Source of the DNA: Hyphomicrobiales bacterium
GTDB taxonomy: Bacteria > Pseudomonadota > Alphaproteobacteria > Rhizobiales > CAJQND01
Direction: 5' to 3'
Assembly: GCA_028285595.1 (NCBI GenBank)
Contig: JANQOW010000045.1
Location: forward strand, 18,504 to 82,503
Length of the DNA stretch: 64,000 bases
Both the position numbers and the translations under genes were made by a program. The first letter of the stretch is position 1. Each line of letters begins with the position of its first letter. The notes below the pieces were generated by a model. It ran no database searches and was not told where the DNA came from. It saw only the letters and a list, made by a program, of their open reading frames with translations. Below, piece after piece: positions 54,601-62,088 of the stretch.

Positions 54601-56828
54601 ATGGGTTTCCTGTTCTCGTTGTACACAAGCGCCCGAGACAGATCCGCAGACAAGGCTTCGGGGATAAAGTGATAGTTCGGCGTTGCCTTAAACGGGAAGG
54701 ACACATCGTCCGGCGCGCCCACCGCATGCACGCCGCCGTTTTGCCACATGACTTGCCAGTCGCCTCTCTCGCCCGACCATACCGCAGACACCACGGAGCC
54801 AAAGCGGCCCGCAAACGGCGGGCTTGGCCGCGGAGCCGCGGTTACAGCGCGCGCCAGCGCCACGTGGAAAGGCTTTTCCGCGTCGGTGGAAATCTGGCGG
54901 GTGTCCAGCGCCACGCGCAGAGCCGTCGCCGGCCTGCCTTCATCCACTTCCCGGTCCACCAGCCCGGCACGGCGCAGGGTGATGACCCTCAACGCCAACT
55001 GGCTCAGCCCCTCGTTCCTCTTGACCTCTTGAGTTAGGTTGTCCTTCTGCTGCTCCAGGCTTTTGCTGGTGCGTGTGGCCTCTTCAAGAGCGGCGCGCAC
55101 CTCGGCCTCGGCGGCACGCAGTTTGATGCCCTCGGACTCAAGATCCTTGGCCTGCTGCTCAACCAGTTTGCGCTGCGCATCGGCTTCACGGGCTTCCTGG
55201 AACGCGGTGTACCAACCCACCGCCGCAAGGCCGGCCAGCGTCACCCCGACAGACCCGACAATCATGAACCCGCGCGCCCGGCGCTTGGATGCTCTGTTCT
55301 CCTCCTTCAGCCGCGCAGATTGTGCTTTGTTCCTCTTGTTCTCCTCAACCCGTTCCCGGCTGAGATCCACATAGGCGGTGACCTCTTGAAAATGGTCCCC
55401 GTAACGCCTCGCCCATTGGGCAACATCACCCTTCCGGTCTTGAAACTCCTCCCAGCGCAAAAGCCCGGCTTCTGTAAGGGTGGCGCGATTGTCCTCCGCC
55501 CACTTGGCGGCGGCTTTCTCCATGTCGCGATACTCTTCGGCATCGGTGCGCTCATCCTGTGCCCAGCCGTCGAGCCGGTCCCACTTGCGGATGAGGCTCT
55601 CATGGGTGACATCCAACGTAGCGCCGTCATCCTTCCACCGGATGAAATTGACGGCCGGGTCGGCGAAGATGTCGATCACCGCTCTCGCCGCCTCAAGGTC
55701 CACACCGGCGCTGGCGGCGATTTCCTCCGGCGTTGTCACGCGCCGGCGGCGCCGTGCCCCATCGTCAATCTCGCTCATGAGCCGAAACATGGTTTCCGCA
55801 ATGTGCTGCTGCTCAGCACTCAGCGTGTTGAGGAAGATGTCATCGGCGCGCTTCGACAACACCCCTTGCAGCCCTTCGTCGCCTGCCAGACGCTGATAGG
55901 CCTCCAAGGTCAGCTCAACCGGCTCGCCGCCGCCCGGCGTATCGCGCACCGCCCCGCGCCACATCCAAAACAGGGCGTGCTGCATCAGCGGCAGAAGGTC
56001 AGGGTCATAGCCTGAACTTCCGGTCATCTCGCTCAGGATTTTCCGCGCCAGACGGGGTTCAACCTTGCCGCCATATTGGCGCAACTCAACCGGACCGCTG
56101 ATGGCGTCGGCAAGCTGTTGGGCGTTCAGGCGCGGCGTCAGGAACTGAGACTGATTGAGCGCCTCAGGCAACCCGTGAAATGTGGCGCATTGCTCCAGAT
56201 AATCGGTCCGCATGGTGATGACCACATAAAGACCATCAGGACGCTGATTGAAGACATTGAGCAGCAGGTTGATCAGTTGAGCATCTTCATCGCGCTGGGC
56301 AAGGTCCTCGCGGAACAGCTCTTCAAACTGATCCACCAGAACCAGAAGGTTGGTATTGTCTTCCAGCAGGTCGGGCAGTTCCTCGGCCAGATCCACCAAT
56401 GCTGCCGTTGAGGCCTGCAGCCGTTCTTCAAGCGCGCTCGCATCCGGGATCTTCTCATCCGCCCCCTCGCGCCGCCCGCGGCCCAGAGCGATCGCGATCG
56501 CCTTTGACAGATTTCTGATGGGCGCACTGCCGGGTTCTGCTTCCGCAGCCACCCAGTTGGCACCGGCCTCATAGATCAATCCTGAGCTCAAGGCGGGAAT
56601 GAGCCCGGCTTTCACAAGTGACGATTTTCCACATCCAGACGGCCCCAGCACCGCCATGAAGTGAGTGTCGCCCAAGCGGTCAAGCAGATCATGGATTTGC
56701 GCTTTGCGGCCAAAGAAGATGAGCGATTCATCGCTTTCTTCCGTGATCAAAAACGGCCGCAGCCCCGGATAGGGATCAGCGGGCCAATTCTGTGCGGCGC
56801 CGGCGCTTGAAGTATCAATCCGTTTCAA
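51690..56828 (-). CDS. nSTAND-type NTPase with membrane helix and WD40 propellers
   Basis: 1,712 residues. N-terminal PYPGLRPFLITEESDE and FFGRKAQIHDLLDRLG are the entry motif of nSTAND1 NTPases. Walker A is GPSGCGKSS (62-70) and Walker B LLVLVDQFEELF (161-172). A helical/winged-helix region extends to about 500. A single membrane helix (about 520-542, GFMIVGSVGVTLAGLAAVGW) is preceded by the basic SKRRAR, then comes a coiled coil to about 610. The remaining 1,050 residues are beta-propeller repeats (for instance FAVSPDGLRLATVS, LAALSPDARVVVSGYEDG). STAND proteins oligomerise on ligand sensing and trigger effectors. Its ATG overlaps the TIR gene stop. Confidence 0.88.
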   Translation of the reverse strand: MKRIDTSSAGAAQNWPADPYPGLRPFLITEESDESLIFFGRKAQIHDLLDRLGDTHFMAVLGPSGCGKSSLVKAGLIPALSSGLIYEAGANWVAAEAEPGSAPIRNLSKAIAIALGRGRREGADEKIPDASALEERLQASTAALVDLAEELPDLLEDNTNLLVLVDQFEELFREDLAQRDEDAQLINLLLNVFNQRPDGLYVVITMRTDYLEQCATFHGLPEALNQSQFLTPRLNAQQLADAISGPVELRQYGGKVEPRLARKILSEMTGSSGYDPDLLPLMQHALFWMWRGAVRDTPGGGEPVELTLEAYQRLAGDEGLQGVLSKRADDIFLNTLSAEQQHIAETMFRLMSEIDDGARRRRRVTTPEEIAASAGVDLEAARAVIDIFADPAVNFIRWKDDGATLDVTHESLIRKWDRLDGWAQDERTDAEEYRDMEKAAAKWAEDNRATLTEAGLLRWEEFQDRKGDVAQWARRYGDHFQEVTAYVDLSRERVEENKRNKAQSARLKEENRASKRRARGFMIVGSVGVTLAGLAAVGWYTAFQEAREADAQRKLVEQQAKDLESEGIKLRAAEAEVRAALEEATRTSKSLEQQKDNLTQEVKRNEGLSQLALRVITLRRAGLVDREVDEGRPATALRVALDTRQISTDAEKPFHVALARAVTAAPRPSPPFAGRFGSVVSAVWSGERGDWQVMWQNGGVHAVGAPDDVSFPFKATPNYHFIPEALSADLSRALVYNENRKPIIVNNGASLFPVPLWGWAPGDELTRAQFFGDGEFLVTLSDSRKLVVWDVESGDRSDELAKVDRFAVSPDGLRLATVSTTPHARGSTVQIWDLFPALKRRVDYQVDGAVNVLAWGQGEDEIFAGLRKGSVLALSPNGASAVEPTRRRRSVTALAHHAAFGLVAMALGRNTVEVWKMGEKPERLRQSLGHEFVSGLQFAPDGKTLLIQSASQLQVFDVESGALGGTIGPDGQPVALSENGQRAVTIVRGGRSWIWSPATGQRQAFVEAPKSGVNVSLAALSPDARVVVSGYEDGTLQMSDASTGKQIWATPGSPGVFRSVLVTQDRSRIVVLVRLRETNTQKLMLLDGATGAVLKEVAGPYTLTNHGVSRDGSLLYVQTRGDEVEVWDTQSGNLSSIIKARTARVYAAALIEKEGASEQKQLALAERNVISIWNLQTGERIAQTARYNSRPRSLAVDRSGTRLISVFSNRLALWNLTNLSTTRSLVQAASAQGNGFYRAMFDRSGASFSVVSRDFRSSRHSANPVRNRLSYWTIAGRERSAGGGAAYALVQRSEVFNQVTKPKVHFAWPSDTVVQTLGLSSRGVNLWSLSHGTQPRDIKEDDFAVELPFAPYWADFTSDGHLAVHHRGGPSLYGPDRGSGRWSNRWDKTIGISARGYTRALIPQSGYRADLSPDGKHIVIPGGAGGSLSVIDVRTGRRIASASHGPRALRNAVFGPDGKQILTYGSDGLAKVWTFDGSAPSIAFQGEYADPQPERKRVLAGMIDPSGRTFVTSAEDNRVSTWLIGNTNGPISTGRLERESAFAGFTKSGACTYFSNRSGGFVRRKSDDLDQPCGEEPDNNVIGERVVPGYRVLSYSVDPQGEFAVMSAVGTGRLASINRHLLAIYSLKSGKPVAVWVEPSRRLYRWAAWSKDGSKLAVPWRLNKIRVITRDQLTDWNALINDAEWAAKPELSENDKKRMDLINISEFTNLAK

Positions 56829-58330
56829 TGAACGGCATCCCCCGTTTCATCCATCAACGTTTCCAGTCGTTCAACAAATTCGGAGATCCCTTCCACCGCC
56901 TCCGACTTGTTGGAATCCGATGTGAGATAGATGGGGGCAAGGCGCGTATCGGCCTCGTCAAACACCCGGCCCTTTGGCGGATCAAACAGAGCCACAACAC
57001 CGGCCTTGCGATCGCGGCCGGACATATTGTTGAACTTCTCAATCTCGTCCAAAACCCATCTGAACTGAATCTTGCCCCACACGATAACGATCCCTTTGGC
57101 ATAATCCATCAGATCGTCAATGTCGGCCGCGCTCATCATCTCCGTGGCGCGCATGATCTTGATCGGATACCGGGACGGCAATTGCATCACCTGTTGATTG
57201 AACTTGCTCACCATCTCGCTGTCGTTCACGTCGCTGCGAACGGCAATAAAGCAGGTTCGGTTCTGCTGTTTGTCGTGCCCGTTTGCCGGACGTGCGGCCA
57301 GCTTCTCTTGGATGGCCTTGATCAGATCGGCAAGCTCTCCCGTCACCAGCGGACTGTCGCCTTCGTTCGCCCTGAGACCATCAACAAATTGCTTGTAAGC
57401 CCCCTCCTCAAAGTCCTCTTCATCCACCTCCGGCGAGAGCCAGTAAAGCACCGGAACGCCGGCTTCACGCGCCTGGTCACTTTGCTGGCCCACCAGACCC
57501 AGTTCATGATCAACCACGTATTGACCCTCATTGTGGTCCAGCACCTGAACGAAAAGCGCGCAGCCCTCAAGATCCTGCGCAAGCGATGCCTTTTCAATCT
57601 GATGGAAAAGCTTCACGTCCGGCCCGGGCCCGGCACGCACCGTTTTGTCCTTGCTCAGAAGATCCATCGCAGCTTTGCGATCCTTGCCCGCCTGCTTGCC
57701 CAGGCAAAATCCGAAATACACCGCGCACGCATCCGCGGCAGCCGGGCCGCTGGATGCCGGATTGTGCTTCAAGTCATAAAGCTGATCTGAGTAGTCCTTG
57801 CACAGGTTTCTGATCAGCTTATCCGCCCGCGGATCAATGCTGCCATAGGGCGTGGTCATGGGCATTGGTTCAAACTCGTCAATGTCCACTTCCTCAAAGA
57901 ACTCAAAAGACAGGAGCGGATTGCCGTCTGGGCCCTTGAGGAAATCGGGCCACTTGGATCGATCGGTCGGTTCCTTCTCGACAATGAATATCCGGTTGTT
58001 CGGATTGTCCCTGAGACCGCTCACAAAGGTGGCCCCTTCCCGCTTGCACCATTTGGACAACAGGTAGGATCGGGACATCACCACCAAAAACGTCGAAGCC
58101 GCGCCGAGCGTATCCTCCAACTGGTCACCCAAGTCGCCGTGACGGGGCAGCTTGTGGTCCTTCCAGATTTCGACGTCGATATCTTCCCCGGTGTTCTCTT
58201 TGATGCGCAGTTGCTTTCTGAGTTCTTTCGCAAGGAACTTGCCCAACGAGGTCACCCATTTGGACGGATCATCATCCACATGCGCATAACTTATGAACAC
58301 GTCGTGATCTCGATCTGGCAAATAAACCAT
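56825..58330 (-). CDS. TIR-domain protein with two additional Rossmann-like domains
   Basis: 501 residues. Residues 1-150 are a TIR domain: HDVFISYAHVDD, then FLVVMSRSYLLSKWCKREG with Glu98 in the position of the catalytic Glu of TIR NADases. A second alpha/beta domain (about 200-335) has VKLFHQIEKA and GCALFVQVLDHNEGQY, then AREAGVPVLYWLSPEVD. A third (about 355-490) has RTCFIAVRSDVND and AKGIVIVWGKIQFRWVLDEI. The last two look like the TIR-like and flavodoxin-like domains that accompany nSTAND NTPases. TIR effectors consume NAD+ or make signalling nucleotides. First gene of a two-gene operon with the STAND protein. Confidence 0.88.
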   Translation of the reverse strand: MVYLPDRDHDVFISYAHVDDDPSKWVTSLGKFLAKELRKQLRIKENTGEDIDVEIWKDHKLPRHGDLGDQLEDTLGAASTFLVVMSRSYLLSKWCKREGATFVSGLRDNPNNRIFIVEKEPTDRSKWPDFLKGPDGNPLLSFEFFEEVDIDEFEPMPMTTPYGSIDPRADKLIRNLCKDYSDQLYDLKHNPASSGPAAADACAVYFGFCLGKQAGKDRKAAMDLLSKDKTVRAGPGPDVKLFHQIEKASLAQDLEGCALFVQVLDHNEGQYVVDHELGLVGQQSDQAREAGVPVLYWLSPEVDEEDFEEGAYKQFVDGLRANEGDSPLVTGELADLIKAIQEKLAARPANGHDKQQNRTCFIAVRSDVNDSEMVSKFNQQVMQLPSRYPIKIMRATEMMSAADIDDLMDYAKGIVIVWGKIQFRWVLDEIEKFNNMSGRDRKAGVVALFDPPKGRVFDEADTRLAPIYLTSDSNKSEAVEGISEFVERLETLMDETGDAVH

Positions 58331-58866
58331 CTTTCGCGCCGCGCTGTTCAGATCGAATGATTAATGTTCAACGCAAATCCCGACCAAAGTCAATTTAATT
58401 TACGAATCAACAACTTCGACTGCATTTCTTATAGAAAATCAAGAATGACAGAACCATATGAACTCAAAGAAATAGAATAGGTACTGGCCAATTCTTTCGT
58501 TTCTTGCTGCAGCCAAGCTTAGTGCTAGATCACATTGAGAAAGTTGCCCATGAGCGCATCTCTCCTTACATCGATCTGACCGAAGGCTTAACTGATATGC
58601 ACAAAAAGGGCTGTGAGTATTCGCACAGCGTGCTACTCAGGAGGGGTTGGGTTGCCGCGCATATGAGTGAGATAGATCACTGCGCGCTGTCTGATGAGGC
58701 GGTACACAAGGACCAGAAACCAACATAAACCGGATGTTTAAGCGTGTTATAGGAACGGATTTGTCATAGAAAACTGGAGGATAGGCATGAGAATCTCTGG
58801 TTCACATTCTATTCTCAACATGGCACTATACACATTCAGCACCGGGTGAACGCGAAGGAAAGCAAG
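58331..58866. other. Divergent intergenic region between TIR operon and caspase-like gene
   Basis: 536 bases. The stretch 58381-58500 has only 40 G or C in 120 by count (33 percent), in contrast to its GC-rich surroundings, and may hold the TIR promoter: TTGACT on the minus strand (58388-58393) is a fair -35, but no good -10 matches it. Toward the caspase-like gene there is a short leader ORF with a strong ribosome site (see 58787-58849). A 74-codon frame at 58504-58728 has no ribosome site and I do not accept it. Confidence 0.55.
58787..58849 (+). CDS. Possible 20-codon leader peptide ahead of the caspase-like gene
   Basis: ATG at 58787 is preceded by GGAGG seven bases earlier, among the best ribosome sites in the window. 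The frame encodes MRISGSHSILNMALYTFSTG and stops at TGA 58847-58849. That stop overlaps a GTG (58846) which is in frame with the caspase-like gene, giving GTGA, a usual translational-coupling junction. The peptide has no known relative. It may be a leader controlling translation, or chance. Confidence 0.35.
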   Translation: MRISGSHSILNMALYTFSTG

Positions 58867-60489
58867 ATGATTGGGCGCATCGCCGCGTTTGTTGCTGTCA
58901 TTTGCTGTGTGCTGGGCAGCATAACTGGAGCACAGGCTGAACGCCGCTTAGCGTTGCTTATTGGCATCAATGACTATGAGCATATCCCCCGGCTGGAAAA
59001 GGCGGTGGGCGATGTCTATGCCATGGAGCGCAAGCTCAAGACGCTGGATTTCGACGTCACGTCGGTGATCAACCCGGACAGACGGACCTTGAACATCGCG
59101 CTTGGCCGCTTCGCCGCGCGGCTGGGGCCGAACGATCTGGCGTTCATCCACTTCTCCGGCCATGGCGTGGAGATTGACGGTGACAACTTCTTGTTGCCCC
59201 GCGATATTCCCAAGCCGCAGAACAATCAAAAAGACACGGTCAAATACGAGGCCATCGGCCTGCGCCGCTTGATCAGCCAGTTCAACAGCACCGGCGCCCG
59301 CGCCCGTGTGTTTGTTATTGATGCCTGCCGGGACAATCCGTTCGAGCAATCCGGCGTGCGCTCGGTTGGATCATCGCGCGGTCTGGCCCGGGTCGAGGCA
59401 CCCGCCGGCAACTTCATTATGTACTCAGCCGGTTACCGCCAGTTGGCGCTGGACAAGCTCGGCCCGGAAGACAATGCAGAGACGTCAGTTTACACACGTG
59501 TTCTTCTGAGCAAGCTCGACCAACCCGGGTTGCCGCTCGCCAAAATCGCCCGCGAAGTCCGCTCCGAGGTTCAGTCCATCGCTCAGGGTATCGGCCATGT
59601 GCAGCGCCCGGCCTATTATGATGAGTTGAGCTCTTCACTGGTTCTGGTGCCCGAAGGTGCCAAACAGCAGGCGGTGGCCAAACCGGCTCCGGTGGTTGCA
59701 GCGATCTCCCCGGCCCCGGCCACGAGCGAAAAGCAGATTGAACTTCTGTATTGGAACGAGGTGCGCGCCTCGCAGGACGTTGCCGTTCTTCAATCTTACC
59801 TGGCGCAATATCCAAATGGCAGCTTTGCCCCCTTGGCGAAGCTCAGGATCCAAGCCCTGAAGAACGCGAAGGTGAAAGAAGAGGCCGCACAAAAGAAGAA
59901 GGTCGCCGCCCTCACTGAACCAGGCGCAACGGTGCCAGGTCAGGGACAGGAACAGCGGGCCATCGCGCCCGTCGCCCCCACCCTCTCCAGGCGCGAGCTT
60001 GTGATGGCCATTCAGCGCGGTCTGAGACGCGTCGGCTGCTCAGCAGGCGCAATCGACGGGGCCTGGGGTCCGCAAAGCCGCCGCGCGCTGAGGCGCTATG
60101 CGCGTGAAGGAGGCGTCCAGTTGGCCTCCACCGACCCGTCTCAGGAATTGCTCGATGAGTTGGACGCAACTGATGATCGGGTGTGCCGAGAGAATCTGCA
60201 GCCCGTGAAGAAGCGCATTGAGCCGCAACGCGTCAAGAAACGTGAAAAAGCCAAGCGCACCAAGAGAGCCAAAGTTGCGCCCAAACAGCAGCGGCATTCA
60301 AAATCGCGCAGCAATCGGCAAAACCGCAAGAAGGCCGCGCCGAAAAAACAGAAGCGCGCCGAAACGCGCGTCAGAGTTCTGCGCAAGAACCGCCACAAGC
60401 CCAGGGTTGATACGAACGCCCGTGGTCCGTCGCGCAAGAAGAAGGTCTGCGCAGACCGCGAACGCGCTCTGTGTCAGTGGGATAACTAA
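58867..60489 (+). CDS. Exported caspase-like (C14) protease with peptidoglycan-binding domain
   Basis: 540 residues. A signal peptide (IAAFVAVICCVLGSITGAQA) leads straight into the caspase fold: RRLALLIGINDYEHIPRL, the catalytic His99 in IHFSGHGVEIDGDNF and the nucleophile Cys154 in VFVIDACRDNPF. After a linker with a short helical module (about 300-340) comes a peptidoglycan-binding domain (IQRGLRRVGCSAGAIDGAWG). The last 90 residues are extremely Lys/Arg-rich. It belongs with periplasmic metacaspase-like proteins of alphaproteobacteria. AAGGAAAG precedes the ATG at 58867; a GTG at 58846 would add seven residues. A terminator follows. Confidence 0.88.
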   Translation: MIGRIAAFVAVICCVLGSITGAQAERRLALLIGINDYEHIPRLEKAVGDVYAMERKLKTLDFDVTSVINPDRRTLNIALGRFAARLGPNDLAFIHFSGHGVEIDGDNFLLPRDIPKPQNNQKDTVKYEAIGLRRLISQFNSTGARARVFVIDACRDNPFEQSGVRSVGSSRGLARVEAPAGNFIMYSAGYRQLALDKLGPEDNAETSVYTRVLLSKLDQPGLPLAKIAREVRSEVQSIAQGIGHVQRPAYYDELSSSLVLVPEGAKQQAVAKPAPVVAAISPAPATSEKQIELLYWNEVRASQDVAVLQSYLAQYPNGSFAPLAKLRIQALKNAKVKEEAAQKKKVAALTEPGATVPGQGQEQRAIAPVAPTLSRRELVMAIQRGLRRVGCSAGAIDGAWGPQSRRALRRYAREGGVQLASTDPSQELLDELDATDDRVCRENLQPVKKRIEPQRVKKREKAKRTKRAKVAPKQQRHSKSRSNRQNRKKAAPKKQKRAETRVRVLRKNRHKPRVDTNARGPSRKKKVCADRERALCQWDN

Positions 60490-60501
60490 GCCACACAAAG
60501 A

Positions 60502-60532
60502 AGAAAGCCCGGCCAATTCGGCCGGGCTTTCT
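60502..60532. terminator. Bidirectional terminator
   Basis: AGAAAGCCCGGCC pairs perfectly with GGCCGGGCTTTCT around a 5-base loop. It lies between the convergent caspase-like and DUF2852 genes, and T-rich sequence flanks it in both directions. Confidence 0.85.
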
Positions 60533-60564
60533 CGTAAGGCTCTGAGTTGAGAAGAAAAGCAGCT

Positions 60565-60891
60565 TTAAGCTTCAGCGGCTTTGCTGCGCTCTGCCATAAA
60601 GCGTTCAAACTCTTCACGGTCCCTGCTGCGCCGCAAGTGTTCAACGAACTCGGCGAAGGCGGCCTGTTCCTTTTCCAAGCGGTCCAGGGTTTCCTTCTTG
60701 TAATCGTCGAAAGCCGCATTGCCGCTCGAAGGCGTCCGGAACTGGTCGACCGCATGCCGCACGCTGGTGTCTACGTCGCCGCCCCACAGAATGTAGGCCA
60801 GCACGGCCAGACCCAGCGGCCACCATACGATGAAACCCAGTACCAGTGCCGCAACGGCCAAAGGGGTCCAGCGTCGTCCAGATTGCTTCAT
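60565..60891 (-). CDS. DUF2852 membrane protein
   Basis: 108 residues. One membrane helix (LAVAALVLGFIVWWPLGLAVLAYILWG in pieces VLGFIVWWPLGLAVLAYILW), then a soluble helical tail FDDYKKETLDRLEKEQAAF and EFERFMAERS. This is the DUF2852 pattern, restricted mostly to alphaproteobacteria and without known function. The ATG at 60891 with GGAG upstream is chosen over a TTG at 60903. Confidence 0.88.
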   Translation of the reverse strand: MKQSGRRWTPLAVAALVLGFIVWWPLGLAVLAYILWGGDVDTSVRHAVDQFRTPSSGNAAFDDYKKETLDRLEKEQAAFAEFVEHLRRSRDREEFERFMAERSKAAEA

Positions 60892-60992
60892 CAAAATCTC
60901 CAATTGCTCGTGTGATTTTGATGTAGGGACTCTTGGGGAAGATTCAAGAAAAATCCGAAAACCTCAAGTTTTCAGCCAGTTTTCCGAGTGAA

Positions 60993-62039
60993 TCAGGCGA
61001 CGAGCGCAAAGCTCCAACCCGCCAGCATGGCCGATATGACCGCAAGCACCACATAGAGCAAAAACACCGGTGTGCGCACCAAGGCAAGCACAGGAAGGGC
61101 CGCCCAGGCACTGATGATACCGCCGGCAATCAGGAACGCCATGGCGGGCCCGTGCCCCATTCCGCCGTCCATAAGACCACGCACCAGGGGGAGCGCTGCA
61201 TAGCCGTCAAGATAGATGGGTGCGCCCACCAGGGCCGCTAAGGGCACCGCAAATCCATTGTCATCGCCCACATAGGCCGCAAGCCCGCCCGCTGAGAGAA
61301 ACCCTTGCAGGAAATACTCAACAATGAACGCGCCGGTCAGCCACACCAGCATCAGCCGCGCAGAGTTCACTGCGGTCCGCGCAAAGGCTGTCCGGCGTTC
61401 GGCTTCCCGCCAGAACTGCCAATACAGCCGGCCGGAAACGCAATCCGAACAGCCATCGGCCGCCAGCTTCCGCGCCACCTCGGCCCGCGCCGGAGCCTGA
61501 AGGGCACCGCGCCGGGTCAGCATGAGCACGATCCCACCGCCAAACAGACCCGCGCCAAAAGCTGCTGCAGTCTTGCCCACCGCAAACGTCAGGCCCAGCG
61601 TCCCGGCCGTGACGGCCAACATACCCGGGTCGGTAACGGGAGACGATAGCCAGAAGGCCATGATCGGCGCCAAAGGCACCCCACCGGTGATCAGTCCGGC
61701 CACCAAGGGCAGTACAGTCACACCGCAAACCGGCGTTAGTGCGCCGATCGAGGAAGCAACGAGGATCATGCGCCCCTGGCGGCCGGTGAACGAGGCGCTG
61801 ATCAAGGCCATCGACCCGCTCGCCGTAATCCCGGCCGTCAACAAGATGCCGATAACGATCATCGGTGAGACATAGAGGAGATTGCGCCCGGCAAAGACGA
61901 TCGCCTCGCCTGCTGTCTGAGGATGTATGACCGCGTAGGTTAGGGCCGCTCCCGCGATAAGCCAAGGGACGGTCGCCTTGACACGGGCTTTCAAGGACGG
62001 CCTGGCCTGGCCGGGAAGTTCGTTGGTGACTGTGCTCAT
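60993..62039 (-). CDS. Permease of the ArsP/DUF318 family
   Basis: 348 residues, about eight membrane helices. The signature GALTPVCGVTVLPLVAGLI and MAFWLSSPVTDPGML is that of the ArsP_1 permease group (organoarsenical or unknown metal-related export). A Cys-rich cytoplasmic loop (ADGCSDCVSG) could bind a thiophilic ion. The long upstream frame to 62300 overlaps the LysR gene on the other strand, so the ATG at 62039 is taken. It is divergent from the LysR gene, which is therefore its probable regulator. Confidence 0.82.
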   Translation of the reverse strand: MSTVTNELPGQARPSLKARVKATVPWLIAGAALTYAVIHPQTAGEAIVFAGRNLLYVSPMIVIGILLTAGITASGSMALISASFTGRQGRMILVASSIGALTPVCGVTVLPLVAGLITGGVPLAPIMAFWLSSPVTDPGMLAVTAGTLGLTFAVGKTAAAFGAGLFGGGIVLMLTRRGALQAPARAEVARKLAADGCSDCVSGRLYWQFWREAERRTAFARTAVNSARLMLVWLTGAFIVEYFLQGFLSAGGLAAYVGDDNGFAVPLAALVGAPIYLDGYAALPLVRGLMDGGMGHGPAMAFLIAGGIISAWAALPVLALVRTPVFLLYVVLAVISAMLAGWSFALVA

Positions 62040-62088
62040 AGCGGCACCGTAAAGCTGCCACTTGGCATTAATCAAACGAATATATATT
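62040..62088. promoter_or_regulatory. Divergent LysR-type operator region
   Basis: The 49 bases between the permease and LysR starts contain ATT-N9-AAT (from 62067) in a dyad of the LysR T-N11-A kind, and a wider GGCAT-N20-ATGCC inverted repeat (62064-62093) that includes the LysR start codon. This is an inference from symmetry and gene order. Confidence 0.35.

Noticed and set aside
58504..58728. 74-codon frame between the TIR and caspase-like genes
   Set aside because: It begins at TTG without a ribosome site and shows no protein-like pattern.
58867..60489. Caspase-like protein as the effector protease of the TIR-STAND operon
   Set aside because: The signal peptide and peptidoglycan-binding domain place it outside the cytoplasm and it is transcribed separately. 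The link is kept only as a question in the findings.
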